Shown here: positions 34,146 through 44,581 of the stretch, piece after piece
Layout of the letters: each line of letters opens with the position of its first letter
How positions within the stretch are numbered: the first letter of the stretch is position 1
Assembly (NCBI RefSeq): GCF_012932915.1
Contig: NZ_VCQU01000001.1
Location: forward strand, 496,001 to 560,000
From: Antrihabitans stalactiti
Lineage (GTDB): Bacteria > Actinomycetota > Actinomycetes > Mycobacteriales > Mycobacteriaceae
Direction: 5' to 3'
Length of the DNA stretch: 64,000 bases
Translations under genes and position numbers: made by a program
The notes under the pieces: model-generated
Databases searched by the model: none
Seen by the model: only the letters and a program-made list of their open reading frames with translations
Told to the model about the DNA's origin: nothing

Positions 34146-35207
34146 GTGACGCTGAGTCGCTTCAAACGCTCGCTCGGACAGGCGCTCGCTGTTGGGCTGT
34201 TATTCGTCGCAATGGCCGGAATGCCCGCCTTGCCGGCCACTGCCGACCCAGTAATGTTGCCCGACAGCTCCAGCGAGGCTGTGCAAAAGCTTGTGGAACT
34301 TGCGCGATATTCCGAGCAGATCACCGAAGCCCTGCACAATGCGCAGATCGATCTGGACAACAAAATCGCAGTGCAACAGGCCGCTGAGGCGAAGCAAGCT
34401 GACCACCAACGTGCGCTGGATGCTGCACAAAACTCGGTTGCGAGGTATCAGCCCCTGATCGATCAGGTGGCGTTGGCTGGTTATCAGGGTGCGCTGACAT
34501 ACCGGCTCTCCGCGATCTTTACGAGCGATTCGCCGCAGCAGTTGCTCGCCCAGATGTCGGCGATCGACCTGATCTCGAACAAGACGCGTATACAGGTCGC
34601 CGAGTTGAAGAACGCGATCGTCGGACTCGCAGCCGTCGAAAAAGACTCTCGTACATCCGCAGACGCCGCTCGCGCTGCCGCAGTGCAAGCGCAGTTCGTC
34701 CGCACGGACCTCCAACAAACTCAGAGCGAGCTGAAGTCCGCGATCGCTGCTGTCACTGCGGCATGGGCGCAACTTTCGCCAGGAGAGCAGGCTGGTCTTT
34801 CCGGGGCTGCCCTCCCTCCCGGATTTGATATGAGCATCATCCTCGAGGCCCTCGGTACAGACGCCGGTGCGAGCGCGGTACAAGCAGCCCTCACGAAAGT
34901 CGGCAGCCCATACGAGTGGGGAGCGACTGGGCCGACGACATTCGACTGCTCAGGGCTTGTGGTCTGGGCCTACAGTCAGGTCGGCAAGGTACTTCCGCGA
35001 TCGAGCTACGCCCAGATGGAAGGAGGAATCCCGGTCCCCCGCGACAAGATGCAGCCTGGTGACGTCGTCGGGTTCTACGAGGACGCGCACCATGTCGGAA
35101 TCTATCTGGGACACGGAATGCTGCTGCACGCGCCGATGTTCGGAGTTCCGGTCTCCGTCGTCCCGCTCGACCGAGGCGGGCCGTTCTACGGCGCGAGGCG
35201 CTACTGA
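34146..35207 (+). CDS. Secreted NlpC/P60 peptidoglycan endopeptidase (RipA-like)
   Basis: 353 residues from GTG 34146, behind GGAGGG. A signal peptide (LAVGLLFVAMAGMPALPATA) precedes a coiled-coil region of about 170 residues rich in Gln and Ala. The C-terminal NlpC/P60 domain has catalytic Cys in TTFDCSGLVVWAYSQ and His in AHHVGIYLGHG. Such enzymes cut D-Glu-mDAP bonds in the cell wall and the coiled coil controls activation. It stands alone. Confidence 0.9.
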   Translation: MTLSRFKRSLGQALAVGLLFVAMAGMPALPATADPVMLPDSSSEAVQKLVELARYSEQITEALHNAQIDLDNKIAVQQAAEAKQADHQRALDAAQNSVARYQPLIDQVALAGYQGALTYRLSAIFTSDSPQQLLAQMSAIDLISNKTRIQVAELKNAIVGLAAVEKDSRTSADAARAAAVQAQFVRTDLQQTQSELKSAIAAVTAAWAQLSPGEQAGLSGAALPPGFDMSIILEALGTDAGASAVQAALTKVGSPYEWGATGPTTFDCSGLVVWAYSQVGKVLPRSSYAQMEGGIPVPRDKMQPGDVVGFYEDAHHVGIYLGHGMLLHAPMFGVPVSVVPLDRGGPFYGARRY

Positions 35208-35325
35208 TCAGCTGGTTGGCAACAAGATCCGATACGCCAAATCGCTGACTCAAAGGTGAAACTCCCAGCGCGATTTCGACGCTCAGCCACGATGGTAGGC
35301 GGTAAATCATTTACGGGCTTCGACG

Positions 35326-35538
35326 TCAGGCAACCGCGCGTGTGCGCAGTAAGCGCAATGAATGTTCGTGCGCCTGAACGGCCAGTGCGCTTTCGCGTGC
35401 CCGGTCCGCGCCACCTTCGGCGGCCAAGTGTTCGTGAAGACGTGCCTTCGCTTCGAACCACGCTGCGAGTTTCTCGGCATCTCCACAACTGGCAGAACGA
35501 CTCATTGACAGAGCAGTCATTTCGATCAAGACGTTCAT
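35326..35538 (-). CDS. Small hypothetical protein
   Basis: 70 residues from ATG 35538 (MNVLIEMTALSMSRSASCGD, then AEKLAAWFEAKARLHEHLAA). A helical, Ala/Glu-rich sequence with good codon bias. A longer in-frame extension upstream is possible. No family recognised. Confidence 0.45.
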   Translation of the reverse strand: MNVLIEMTALSMSRSASCGDAEKLAAWFEAKARLHEHLAAEGGADRARESALAVQAHEHSLRLLRTRAVA

Positions 35539-35703
35539 GCCGGGCCTAGCCTTCCGATCACCGATGCCACTTCGTGGCCCGGCCTTGCGAGTTCGTTGTG
35601 CTACCAACTTTCGCAACATCGGGTTGCCGCCACATCCGTAGATTCACGGGTCCGTATACGTAAGTTACGAAAACACGTAGCCGCTCGGCCGACCGACCGA
35701 CGA

Positions 35704-36888
35704 TCACCCCAGCCCGGCGTCCACGGCTCTCGCACTGAGAACGTGGTCGAGAATCATTGCGGCGCTACCGATAACACCGGCTTCTTCGCCGTGCGTCGAC
35801 GGCCGTATCTGAAGTTCTCTGGTGACCAGGGCTGCGGCATTGCCGTAGAGGGTTTCCCGGAGGCCTGCGACGAACGTGTCGTAGGCGTTCGACATGTCGC
35901 CGCCTACTACAAGGACCTCGGGGTTGAGCAGATTCACCGCGCCGGCAAGCACTTCACCGATCAGCCGTCCGCTCTCCCGGATCAGGCGGCGCGCTTCGGG
36001 ATCGCCGGCAATAGCGAGGTCGACGACGGCGCGGATGTGCCCGACCGGACGGCCTTGCTCTTGCAATCGCCGCACGAGCGCCCATCCGCCGGCTACGGCT
36101 TCCAAACATCCGGTGTCACCGCACCTGCATGAAACTCCCACCGCTGCTTGGGTTTTGGTGTGGCCGAACTCGCCGGCCGCGCCGAGGGCGCCGCGCTGCA
36201 CGACTCCCCCGGCGACGATCCCTGCACCGAGCCCGGTCGACGCCTTGATCAGCAACACATTCTCGAAATTCGCACGGTGTTCGCGCTTTTCGGAGAGGAC
36301 GATTGCATTGGCGTCGTTGTCGAGGAGCACAGGCGCCGACGTGAGGGTCTCGAAATACGGCGCTAGCGGGATCCCGTCCCAACCGCTCATGATGGGCGAA
36401 CTGAGGCTGCAACCGCGCTCTCGGTCGGCAGTTCCCGGAATGCTCAGCCCCACCCCGAGAACCTGATCATGGCCACGCCCCAGTTCGTCGAGCAGGACTT
36501 CGAGGCGCTTGACGACATCGGGCATCAGGTCGTTGGGTCCAGTACCAACCTCTTGATCCAGGTCCGCCATTGCCAGCACTCGACCGGCGAGGTCGCACAC
36601 ACCCAGTCGAGTGCGGCTACGCCCGATTGCTGCCGCCAGAACAACGCCCGCGTCGGAATTGAAGGTCAACCTCGCGGGCGGACGACCGCCGGTGGACGGG
36701 CCTTCTTCGTTCTCCACGACAAGTCCGCGTGCCTCCAGCGCCGACACCCGGGCAGCGACCGCCGTGCGGGACAGTCCGGTTATCCGGCCGACCTCACTGC
36801 GAGTAGTGGCCGCACCGTCTCGGATCAGGGCAAACACTTCGCCTGCAGTCGCCACAGGCGCAGAAAAGGACAGGCGCATACCCGTCAT
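35704..36888 (-). CDS. ROK-family transcriptional regulator
   Basis: 394 residues from ATG 36888; an in-frame start at 36918 is possible. An N-terminal winged helix (TTRSEVGRITGLSRTAVAAR) is fused to a ROK domain with the zinc-binding signature GEFGHTKTQAAVGVSCRCGD followed by GCLEAV, and sugar-kinase-like motifs (DNDANAIVLSEKR). It is divergent from zwf-edd-eda. ROK repressors often respond to a sugar or sugar phosphate, so control of this Entner-Doudoroff operon is likely (inference). Confidence 0.88.
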   Translation of the reverse strand: MTGMRLSFSAPVATAGEVFALIRDGAATTRSEVGRITGLSRTAVAARVSALEARGLVVENEEGPSTGGRPPARLTFNSDAGVVLAAAIGRSRTRLGVCDLAGRVLAMADLDQEVGTGPNDLMPDVVKRLEVLLDELGRGHDQVLGVGLSIPGTADRERGCSLSSPIMSGWDGIPLAPYFETLTSAPVLLDNDANAIVLSEKREHRANFENVLLIKASTGLGAGIVAGGVVQRGALGAAGEFGHTKTQAAVGVSCRCGDTGCLEAVAGGWALVRRLQEQGRPVGHIRAVVDLAIAGDPEARRLIRESGRLIGEVLAGAVNLLNPEVLVVGGDMSNAYDTFVAGLRETLYGNAAALVTRELQIRPSTHGEEAGVIGSAAMILDHVLSARAVDAGLG

Positions 36889-37028
36889 TGAATCAACTGA
36901 CCATTGGGCGAGCAACAACGTAACCCACCGATCTTTGTGCTTAGAAATACATAAGTCAGGTTGCCAGGACGCCTAAGTGTGCCATAGGGTCGTTCTCGAC
37001 AGACTTCACATCATGTGAGGAGGCACCA

Positions 37029-38507
37029 ATGTCAACCGCGATACCCGTGGAACCATTCGATTTCGTCGTCTTCGGCGGAACCGGCGATCTCGCCGTACGA
37101 AAGCTCCTACCAGCCCTCTATCTCCGCGACCGTGACGGAGAGCTCCCACCGGACACCCGGATCATCGCCGCTTCCCGGGCCGGCCTGGATACGTCGGGTT
37201 ACCGCGACAAAGTGCGCGGCGAACTCGGCCGATTCGTCCCCGAGCACGCCCTCGACCAGGAAACACTGCAACGATTCCGCGCCAGGCTCGACTACGCGAG
37301 CATCGATTTCGCTGACGGAACCGACTGGGCCGAGCTGACAACTCGGCTGAGCGACAAGTCGGGCAAGATACGCGTGTTCTATCTCGCCTGCGCACCTGCG
37401 TTGTTCGGCCCGATCTGCGCACAGCTCGCCGAGCACGATCTCGTCGACGCCGATTCTCGCGTCGTGCTGGAAAAGCCGATCGGACACAGTCTCGAGTCGG
37501 CACGCGCGATCAACGACGCGGTCGGCGCGGTATTCGAGGAATCCCAGATCTTCCGCATCGACCACTATCTCGGCAAAGAGAGCGTGCAGAACCTGCTCGT
37601 GACGCGCTTCGCCAACACGTTCCTCGAACCGTTGTGGAACTCGAGCTGGATCGACAACATCCAGATCACCGTGTCGGAGTCCCTCGGCGTCGGCGCGCGC
37701 GGCGACTACTACGACGGCTCGGGTGCATTGCGGGACATGCTGCAGAACCATCTACTTCAGATGCTCTGCCTGGTCGCGATGGAGCCCCCGACCTACGTCG
37801 ACAGAGAAACGGTCCGCGACGAGAAACTGAAGGTATTGCTGGCCCTGCAACCGATGACGCCCAAAGACGTGAAGCGGAACACGGTTGCCGGACAATATGT
37901 TCCGGGTTTGTCGGACGGGGTTGCTGTTCCCGGCTACAAGGAAGAAGTCGAAAACCCCGACAGTCGCACCGAGACGTTCGTTGCGGTGAAGGCCGAGGTG
38001 CGCAACTGGCGCTGGGCCGGAGTTCCGTTCTATCTACGGACCGGTAAACGCATGGAGCGACGACTCTCCGAAATCATCATCGAATTCAAACCTGTTCCGC
38101 ACCCGATGTTTCCGGACAGCGAGGGTGGCGGCGAACCAAACAAGCTCGTCATCCAACTGCAGCCCAACGAAGGCATGCGGCTACAGATGACGGCCAAACA
38201 ACCCGGTCCGGGCGGCATCCGGCTGCGTCCGGTCGCACTAGACCTCAGCTACACAGAAGCATTTGCGCAGCCGTCGCCGGATGCCTACGAGCGCCTGCTC
38301 ATGGACGTCGTCCGCGGCAATCCGACGTTGTTCATGCGGCGCGACGAGGTCGAAGCGGCATGGGCATGGGTAGAGCCGATCCTGTCCGGCTGGAAACAGT
38401 CCGAACGCGGCCCACGCAAATACGCGGCAGGAACGAACGGTCCCACCGATGCGACCACTCTCATCGAGCGCGACGGCCGTACCTGGCACGAAGGAGCAAC
38501 ACCGTGA
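37029..38507 (+). CDS. zwf: Glucose-6-phosphate 1-dehydrogenase
   Basis: 492 residues, start ATG 37029 behind AGGAGG. The cofactor motif [20 protein letters not shown] and the active-site motif [20 protein letters not shown] are intact, with the conserved FEPVPHPMF-like [10 protein letters not shown] late block. It oxidises glucose 6-phosphate to 6-phosphoglucono-lactone with NAD(P). It overlaps edd by four bases (GTGA), so it heads an Entner-Doudoroff operon zwf-edd-eda. No lactonase gene is in this operon. Confidence 0.96.
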   Translation: MSTAIPVEPFDFVVFGGTGDLAVRKLLPALYLRDRDGELPPDTRIIAASRAGLDTSGYRDKVRGELGRFVPEHALDQETLQRFRARLDYASIDFADGTDWAELTTRLSDKSGKIRVFYLACAPALFGPICAQLAEHDLVDADSRVVLEKPIGHSLESARAINDAVGAVFEESQIFRIDHYLGKESVQNLLVTRFANTFLEPLWNSSWIDNIQITVSESLGVGARGDYYDGSGALRDMLQNHLLQMLCLVAMEPPTYVDRETVRDEKLKVLLALQPMTPKDVKRNTVAGQYVPGLSDGVAVPGYKEEVENPDSRTETFVAVKAEVRNWRWAGVPFYLRTGKRMERRLSEIIIEFKPVPHPMFPDSEGGGEPNKLVIQLQPNEGMRLQMTAKQPGPGGIRLRPVALDLSYTEAFAQPSPDAYERLLMDVVRGNPTLFMRRDEVEAAWAWVEPILSGWKQSERGPRKYAAGTNGPTDATTLIERDGRTWHEGATP

Positions 38508-40336
38508 ACTACATTCATCCAGCCCTTGCAGAAGTCACCGACCGCATCGTCGAGGCAAGCAAGCCGCAACGATCCGCCTATCTGGACCGCATTCGCGAAG
38601 CAGGCGAGCGCGGACCGGCACGTGGTCGGCTGGCCTGCGCCAACCTCGCGCATGGGTTCGCGGCGTCCGGCAAAGCCGACAAGCAAGCCCTCCGCGGCAT
38701 GGTCAAGCCGAACATCGCAATCGTCTCCGCCTACAACGACATGCTGTCGGCACACAAGCCGTTCGAGTCGTTTCCCGCACAGCTGAAGCAGTCGGTCATC
38801 GAGGCCGGCGGTATTGCGCAGTTCGCCGGTGGCGTGCCTGCCATGTGCGACGGCATCACGCAGGGTCGCGACGGAATGCAACTTTCGTTGTTCAGCCGCG
38901 ACGTCATCGCCATGTCCACCGCAATCGCGTTGTCCCACGACATGTTCGACGGTGCACTCATGCTCGGCGTCTGCGACAAGATCGTGCCGGGAATGCTGAT
39001 CGGGGCGCTCGCATTCGGGCACTTGCCAACGGTTTTCGTTCCCGCCGGACCGATGACCTCCGGACTTCCTAACGGCGAAAAGGCGAAAGCACGCCAGCTG
39101 TACGCCGAAGGCAAAGTCGGCCGCGAGGCGCTGCTGGAAGCCGAGGCAGCGTCGTATCACAGCAGCGGAACGTGCACATTCTTCGGCACGGCCAACTCCA
39201 ATCAGTTGCTGATGGAGGTCATGGGTCTGCACTTGCCGGGTTCGAGTTTCGTCAATCCCGGTACGCCGCTGCGTGATGCGCTCACGTCCGAAGCCGGCCG
39301 TCAGGTGACCGGCTTGACTGCTCTGGGTGACGACTACACACCCGTCGGCGAAATGATCGACGAGCGCGCGATCGTCAACGGCTGCGTCGCACTTCTCGCG
39401 TGTGGCGGTTCGACGAACCACACCATGCACCTTGTCGCGATCGCCCGTGCCGCCGGAATCACGTTGACGTGGCGCGATCTTTCGGACCTGTCCGCTGTGG
39501 TTCCGCTGCTCGCGCGGATCTATCCGAACGGCAGCGCAGACGTCAACCACTTCCACGCCGCAGGCGGCCTCGGCGTCGTCATCGGAACGCTGCTCGACGC
39601 CGGACTCCTGCACGACGACGTCATGACGGTCGCCGGTCGCGGCCTGCGCCGGTACACCCAGGAGCCGAAACTCGACGGGGCAGGCGTGCGCTGGTTCGAC
39701 GGCACCAAGATCAGCCACGACACCTCGGTCCTTCGTGGCTACGAGGATCCGTTCGATGCCGACGGCGGTCTCAAAACCCTCGAAGGCAATCTCGGCAAGT
39801 CGGTGATCAAGACGTCGGCGGTCAAACCCGAACATCGCTCGATCACCGCGCCAGCGGTCGTGTTCGACGACCAAGCCGACTTCCTCGACGCTTTCGGCGC
39901 CGGCGACCTCGACGGCGACATGGTCGCAGTGCTGCGCTATCAAGGGCCGCGGGCCATCGGTATGCCGGAGTTGCACAAGCTCTCCCCCGCGTTGGGCGTA
40001 TTGCAGGATCGCGGCCATCGGGTGGCCCTTGTCACCGACGGCCGAATGTCCGGCGCATCCGGAAAGGTGCCTGCAGCAATACATCTCACACCTGAAGCAG
40101 CGTTGGGCGGACCGCTCGCTCGGGTGCAGGACGGCGATGTCATCACCGTCGACGCCATCGCAGGGACTTTGACCCTGCATGTTGCCGACGACGAGTTCGA
40201 GCAGCGCACACCGACCGGCCGCGCCCCGGATCCCGACGAGTGGGTCGGCACCGGCCGGGAACTGTTCGCCGGCCTGCGCGCGGTCGTCGGTCCCGCAGAC
40301 CAGGGCGCCAGCGTCATCACCGAGTGGGTGGCGTGA
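38504..40336 (+). CDS. edd: 6-Phosphogluconate dehydratase
   Basis: 610 residues from GTG 38504, overlapping the zwf stop. IlvD/Edd family: [69 protein letters not shown]-like segment [20 protein letters not shown], and the C-terminal [20 protein letters not shown]. The family uses a [4Fe-4S] cluster to dehydrate 6-phosphogluconate to KDPG. Its stop overlaps the eda ATG. Confidence 0.96.
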   Translation: MNYIHPALAEVTDRIVEASKPQRSAYLDRIREAGERGPARGRLACANLAHGFAASGKADKQALRGMVKPNIAIVSAYNDMLSAHKPFESFPAQLKQSVIEAGGIAQFAGGVPAMCDGITQGRDGMQLSLFSRDVIAMSTAIALSHDMFDGALMLGVCDKIVPGMLIGALAFGHLPTVFVPAGPMTSGLPNGEKAKARQLYAEGKVGREALLEAEAASYHSSGTCTFFGTANSNQLLMEVMGLHLPGSSFVNPGTPLRDALTSEAGRQVTGLTALGDDYTPVGEMIDERAIVNGCVALLACGGSTNHTMHLVAIARAAGITLTWRDLSDLSAVVPLLARIYPNGSADVNHFHAAGGLGVVIGTLLDAGLLHDDVMTVAGRGLRRYTQEPKLDGAGVRWFDGTKISHDTSVLRGYEDPFDADGGLKTLEGNLGKSVIKTSAVKPEHRSITAPAVVFDDQADFLDAFGAGDLDGDMVAVLRYQGPRAIGMPELHKLSPALGVLQDRGHRVALVTDGRMSGASGKVPAAIHLTPEAALGGPLARVQDGDVITVDAIAGTLTLHVADDEFEQRTPTGRAPDPDEWVGTGRELFAGLRAVVGPADQGASVITEWVA

Positions 40337-40989
40337 TGACAACGACAACCACCCGATCGTTGCTCGATCTGGTCCCAGTCATCCCCGTGGTCGTCATCGA
40401 TCGCGTCGAGGACGCGGTTCCGCTTGCCCGAGCCCTGGTCGACGGCGGGCTACCGGTCATCGAACTCACGCTGCGGACGCCGGTGGCCATCGAGGCGATC
40501 GAGCGGATCGCCGCTGAAGTACCTGAGATTCTGGTGGGCGCGGGCACGATCGTCGCTCCGCAGCAGGCAATGCTTGCGGCGGCGGCGGGTGCCCAGTTCT
40601 TGGTGTCGCCGGGAAGCACGCCAAGCTTGCTGGGCGCGATGACCGACACCGGACTGCCGCATTTGCCAGGTGTCGCAACGGTTTCCGAGGTTCTCGCGCT
40701 GCTGGAGGCGGGATACACGGAGATGAAGTTCTTTCCGGCAGAGGCTGCGGGAGGTGCAAAGTTTCTCGCGTCGATTCACTCCCCCGTGCAGGCAGCACGG
40801 TTCTGCCCCACCGGCGGCATCTCGATTTCGAATGCCGCGGACTACTTGGCGCTTCCCAACGTGGGATGCGTGGGCGGCTCGTGGATCACGCCCGCTGCCG
40901 CAATGGGCGCGCAGGAATGGACACGTATCCGAACGCTCGCCGCGCAGGCAGCGACGCTCGGGGAACATCCAGGCAGCGCCCCGGGCTAG
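40336..40989 (+). CDS. eda: KDPG aldolase (2-dehydro-3-deoxy-phosphogluconate aldolase)
   Basis: 217 residues from ATG 40336, overlapping the edd stop. VIPVVVIDRVEDAVPLARAL, IELTLRTPVAIEAIERIA (with the E in the catalytic pattern), VGAGTIVAPQQAMLAAAAGA, the Schiff-base lysine region EMKFFPAEAAGGAKFLASIH and GRFCPTGGIS-like segment are all present. It splits KDPG to pyruvate and glyceraldehyde 3-phosphate. Its end overlaps the convergent acetolactate-synthase-like gene by four bases. Confidence 0.96.
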   Translation: MTTTTTRSLLDLVPVIPVVVIDRVEDAVPLARALVDGGLPVIELTLRTPVAIEAIERIAAEVPEILVGAGTIVAPQQAMLAAAAGAQFLVSPGSTPSLLGAMTDTGLPHLPGVATVSEVLALLEAGYTEMKFFPAEAAGGAKFLASIHSPVQAARFCPTGGISISNAADYLALPNVGCVGGSWITPAAAMGAQEWTRIRTLAAQAATLGEHPGSAPG

Positions 40990-42665
40990 AGCGCATCGTC
41001 GAGCTGGCCGAGGCGGTCGGTCAGCCGGAGGTTCTCCGAATAGTCGACCGGGCAGCAGATCAGCGTCACACCGTCATCGGCAAGCGCGGAGCGCAGCGTC
41101 GGGAGAAGTTCATCGGCCGAACTGATCCGATAGCCCTTCGCCCCAAAGCTTTCCGCGTACTTGACGATGTCCGGATTGGCGAACGAGACGTAATGGTGCT
41201 CGCCCAGCTCCAGGTCCATCTTCCATTCGATGAGCCCGTATCCGTTGTCTTCCCAGATCAGCACGACCAGCGGAATATGTTCGCGGACAGCGGTTTCGAT
41301 CTCCTGCGAATTCATGAGGAACGCTCCGTCCCCCATCACGGCGAGCACCTTGACGTCGGGCAGTGCCAGCGATACCCCGAGAGCGCCCGGCAGCGCGAAC
41401 GCCATCGTGGACAGGCCGTTCGAGATCAAGCACGTGTTCGGCTCGTATGTCGGATACATCCGGGCCATCCACATCTTCACCGCGCCGGTGTCGACCAGAA
41501 CGACATCGCTGCGCCCCAGCGCGGCTCGCGTATCGGCAACCACGCGCTGAGGCGCCAGCGGGAACCTGGAATCTTGCGCCCCACGCTGGAGTTCGTCGGC
41601 GAGCATGTCGCACAACGGGGCCTGCGGCGCAACCGGGAATCGATGGTCCCGGAGCGTGTCGCTGAGCGCGTCGAGCGAGGCACTGATATCACCGACAATG
41701 CCGACGTCGACGGAGTAGTGACCGTCGACCTCGGCAGGAAACCGGTGAATGTGGATGATCTTTTTGTCCGCGGCCGGATTGATCCGCACCGGATCGAACT
41801 CCTGCAACTCATAGCCCACTGCGACGATGACGTCCGCGGCGTCGAAGCCGAAATTGACATAGTCGCGCCGCATGAAGCCGATTGTTCCGATCGAATTCGG
41901 ATCGTCGTCCGGCATGACGCCCTTGCCGTGAAATGTCGTCGCGACCGGAATGCGTAGTTCGTTCGCGAAACGGATCAGCGCTGCGCTTGCGTTGTTACGG
42001 GCGGCGCCATGGCCTGCAAGAACAATCGGTGACTTGGCATCGCGAAGGATCTGCGCCGCTCGAGTGACTTGATTCGGCGAAGGGGCTTCGGCGCGAACGA
42101 CGTTGCGAGGAAGCGGCGACAACGCAGCGTCCGCCGGTGCGGAGTCGATGTTTTCGGGAACGGCAAGATAGACCGCCGCGGGGCGCTCGGTCTCTGCGGA
42201 TTTGAAGGCCTTGCGGAACATTTCGGGGATCGCCCGCACGGTCGGCACACCGGCCGACCATCGGGTGATCGGCGCGAACATCGAGACCAGATCAACGAAC
42301 TGATGCGATTCCTTGTACTCCCGGTCATGGCCGACCTGCGCCGACAACGCGACCAAGGGGGTGCTGTTGGTCGTGGCATCGGCGACGCCGAGTTGCATGT
42401 TGATCGCACCCGGCCCCAGAGTCGCAGATACCACCCCTGCGCGACCGGTGACACGGCCGTACATCTCGGCCATGAACGACGCCCCTTGCTCGTGCCGAGT
42501 CAGGATGTACCGGATTCCCGACTTGGCGAGCGCCTGGACGAGACGGATGTTCTCCTCCCCAGGAATGCCGAAGACGAATTGCACCCCTTCGGACTCGAGA
42601 CAACGAACCATCAGTTCAGCCGCTGATGACTCGGAGCCGGGTTCGGTTGTCGTTGGCTCGTGCAC
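40986..42665 (-). CDS. Acetolactate synthase-like ThDP enzyme
   Basis: 559 residues from GTG 42665; a longer frame reaches 42872 but begins in sequence unlike the family. ThDP-enzyme signatures: FVFGIPGEENIRLVQAL, the catalytic Glu in TRHEQGASFMAEMYGR, GPGAINMQLGVADATTNSTP, and the cofactor motif MGDGAFLMNSQEIETAVREH through EDNGYGLIEW. It resembles catabolic (AlsS-type) acetolactate synthases, which condense two pyruvates. Position against the Entner-Doudoroff genes suggests it handles pyruvate overflow, but it is convergent, not co-transcribed. Confidence 0.85.
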   Translation of the reverse strand: MHEPTTTEPGSESSAAELMVRCLESEGVQFVFGIPGEENIRLVQALAKSGIRYILTRHEQGASFMAEMYGRVTGRAGVVSATLGPGAINMQLGVADATTNSTPLVALSAQVGHDREYKESHQFVDLVSMFAPITRWSAGVPTVRAIPEMFRKAFKSAETERPAAVYLAVPENIDSAPADAALSPLPRNVVRAEAPSPNQVTRAAQILRDAKSPIVLAGHGAARNNASAALIRFANELRIPVATTFHGKGVMPDDDPNSIGTIGFMRRDYVNFGFDAADVIVAVGYELQEFDPVRINPAADKKIIHIHRFPAEVDGHYSVDVGIVGDISASLDALSDTLRDHRFPVAPQAPLCDMLADELQRGAQDSRFPLAPQRVVADTRAALGRSDVVLVDTGAVKMWMARMYPTYEPNTCLISNGLSTMAFALPGALGVSLALPDVKVLAVMGDGAFLMNSQEIETAVREHIPLVVLIWEDNGYGLIEWKMDLELGEHHYVSFANPDIVKYAESFGAKGYRISSADELLPTLRSALADDGVTLICCPVDYSENLRLTDRLGQLDDAL

Positions 42666-42907
42666 GACGCCTGCCTGTCCCCGGCCGTAGCCGGACGCGA
42701 GGTTGTTACTTCTCTGTACGGTTTCGAGACGCGCCGATGTCGGCACCAGCACGCCTGGGTCGCGAGCCGCCCGAGCTAGGGCAGCATGACCTGCGTATTC
42801 CGGATAGTACGCGCGTGTTCCGGATCGAATTCTTCGGCGGATCTCCATAGCGTTCTTGCCAGTTCGGCTCACGGAACAGAGCGAGCCGCCGGCACAGGAA
42901 TACCGTC

Positions 42908-43132
42908 ATGAACGTCCCCACTGATTCACATACCGCTTCGAAAGAACTGCGCGTCTGGCTCGTTGCAACGTTGAGCAACGCCCCCGAGCCTGCCGATCGT
43001 CCGATTGTGCGCGACGACATGATGCGGACCTGGCTGCCGACCGACAGCCGCGGCTACTGCAGCAGCGACGGTCGTAGGACGATCACCTGGGCCGAGCTGC
43101 ACGCCCGGTTCGATCTCGTCGAAGTCATCTAG
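42908..43132 (+). CDS. Small hypothetical protein
   Basis: 74 residues (MNVPTDSHTASKELRVWLVA ... TITWAELHARFDLVEVI). Codon use looks chromosomal, but there is no recognised domain, the start lacks a clear ribosome-binding site, and only 64 bp separate it from the DinB-like gene. It may be a true short gene or a remnant. Confidence 0.35.
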   Translation: MNVPTDSHTASKELRVWLVATLSNAPEPADRPIVRDDMMRTWLPTDSRGYCSSDGRRTITWAELHARFDLVEVI

Positions 43133-43196
43133 GATTCGGTCGACATGCAGGTGGGCCGTTCGCTGCCGACGGCCTGGGGCGTGACGGGAGACTCGG

Positions 43197-43676
43197 ATGG
43201 GATCGTTCGACGTGCTGCTCGAGGATGAACGCACCCAGCTCGACGCGTTCGTCGAGGAGTACCGCAGCACACTGGAGGCCACACTCGAGGGCGTCACCGA
43301 GGAGCAAGCTCGCCGTCGGCTCGTCTCGTCCGCGACGACGTTGCTCGGCCTGCTCAAGCACGTCACGTGGATGCAGCGCGTGTGGTTCGAGGAGTGCATC
43401 GGCGGCACATCTCGCCGAGAGCTGGGCCTGGTACAGAGCCCGGACGAGTCGTTCATGCTCGCTGCTGACGACACCATCGCCTCCGTCACCACAGCCCACC
43501 GGGAGGCATGCGCGACCGCCCGCGCGGCGGTCGCGGAGCTGTCGCTCGACGCCGTCGTGACCGGCCACCGGACCGGGCCTCGCACAGTGCGGTGGGTGTA
43601 TTTACAAGTCCTGCGCGAGCTCGCCCACCACTGCGGGCACGCCGACATCCTGCGCGAGCAGTTGCTGGCCGACTGA
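43197..43676 (+). CDS. DinB-fold (DUF664) protein
   Basis: 159 residues. The DinB four-helix fold metal ligands are visible as His in LGLLKHVTWMQRVWFEE and the His pair in LRELAHHCGHADILREQLL. Actinobacterial DUF664 proteins include mycothiol-dependent transferases, but whether this one uses mycothiol is not shown by sequence. A metal-dependent enzyme is likely. Confidence 0.8.
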   Translation: MGSFDVLLEDERTQLDAFVEEYRSTLEATLEGVTEEQARRRLVSSATTLLGLLKHVTWMQRVWFEECIGGTSRRELGLVQSPDESFMLAADDTIASVTTAHREACATARAAVAELSLDAVVTGHRTGPRTVRWVYLQVLRELAHHCGHADILREQLLAD

Positions 43677-43692
43677 GTTGCCGAGACCCCGT

Positions 43693-43935
43693 CTATCGGA
43701 GATCCTCTGTCACTAGCGGTTCTGCCCGGTGCTCAGCTTCGTTTCGCGGCGAGGAACCGAACACTCGCCAACCCGCGTATGCGATGCCGCCGAAGACGGC
43801 AAGAATCAGCGAAAGTCGCAGAGCCAGAATGAGTCCGAAGACGGCCGGTTGCCGTCGTGTCACCTTCCAGGCGATACGACCCGCCTTCCGAGGCTTCGAA
43901 TCTGCCCGATCAGTAGCTTTCCCGCGAGCAGGCAT
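43693..43935 (-). CDS. Small single-pass membrane protein
   Basis: 80 residues from ATG 43935. A basic N-terminus (MPARGKATDRADSKPRKAGR) is followed by one membrane helix (AVFGLILALRLSLILAVFGG IAYAGW). A frame extending to 44031 starts in less likely sequence. Function unknown. Confidence 0.5.
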   Translation of the reverse strand: MPARGKATDRADSKPRKAGRIAWKVTRRQPAVFGLILALRLSLILAVFGGIAYAGWRVFGSSPRNEAEHRAEPLVTEDLR

Positions 43936-44126
43936 CTTGTTCGAACCTCTCCCTCTAGGCCGACGCCACGGTGGCACCCGCCGACCGCACAGAATGCCCA
44001 GAACATCGGGCCGCGAAACCACGTCGCCCATCGCCGTTCAAAGTTTTGCCTCGTCAGGTGTTATTTCGCGGATACGGTGGTCGGGGAAGCAGCTTCCCAT
44101 TCGATTGCCCCCGGACGGAGCGAAAA

Positions 44127-44513
44127 ATGACCCAAGAGCCAGCAGGACGCGCTGACAAGATCTCGTCGTCGTTGAAGGAGCGTGTCGATGATCTTGCTGC
44201 GAAAGCGAAGGATCTCACCGAGACCGTCGCGTCCCGTGGTGACGACATCTCGGAGACAGTGCGGCAACTGATCGACGATCTCGCCGAAAAGGCGAAGGAA
44301 CTCATCGAGTCCCTTGGCGAGCACGGCGACGACATTTCGGAGACAGTGCGGCAGCGAATCGAAGATCTCAGCGCCTCGACCAAAGACCTGACGGACTCGG
44401 TCAAAGACCGCACCGATTCCGCCTCTGCGACGTTGCGCCAGCGACTCGACGATCTCACCGCGTCGTCGAAGAAGCTCGCCGAGTCCGTGAAGGGACGAAT
44501 CGCCGACCGCTAG
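44127..44513 (+). CDS. Helical repeat protein
   Basis: 128 residues from ATG 44127. Heptad-like amphipathic helices throughout, with a near-exact internal repeat: GDDISETVRQLIDDLAEKAK, then GDDISETVRQRIEDLSASTK. The two DNA copies (44240-44285 and 44326-44372) are also alike, so it arose by duplication. It resembles apolipoprotein- or LEA-type helical proteins that bind membranes or lipid-droplet surfaces. No signal peptide. Function unknown. Confidence 0.6.
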   Translation: MTQEPAGRADKISSSLKERVDDLAAKAKDLTETVASRGDDISETVRQLIDDLAEKAKELIESLGEHGDDISETVRQRIEDLSASTKDLTDSVKDRTDSASATLRQRLDDLTASSKKLAESVKGRIADR

Positions 44514-44581
44514 CTACTCGCCGGCATCGTTGAGCGTATTAGGTATTGGACTGATCTTGATCGCGCCCGCATAGTTGGCCC

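Noticed and set aside
38285-40348. 687-residue minus-strand open frame
   Set aside because: Antisense to edd, whose motifs and GTGA overlap with zwf decide the coding strand.
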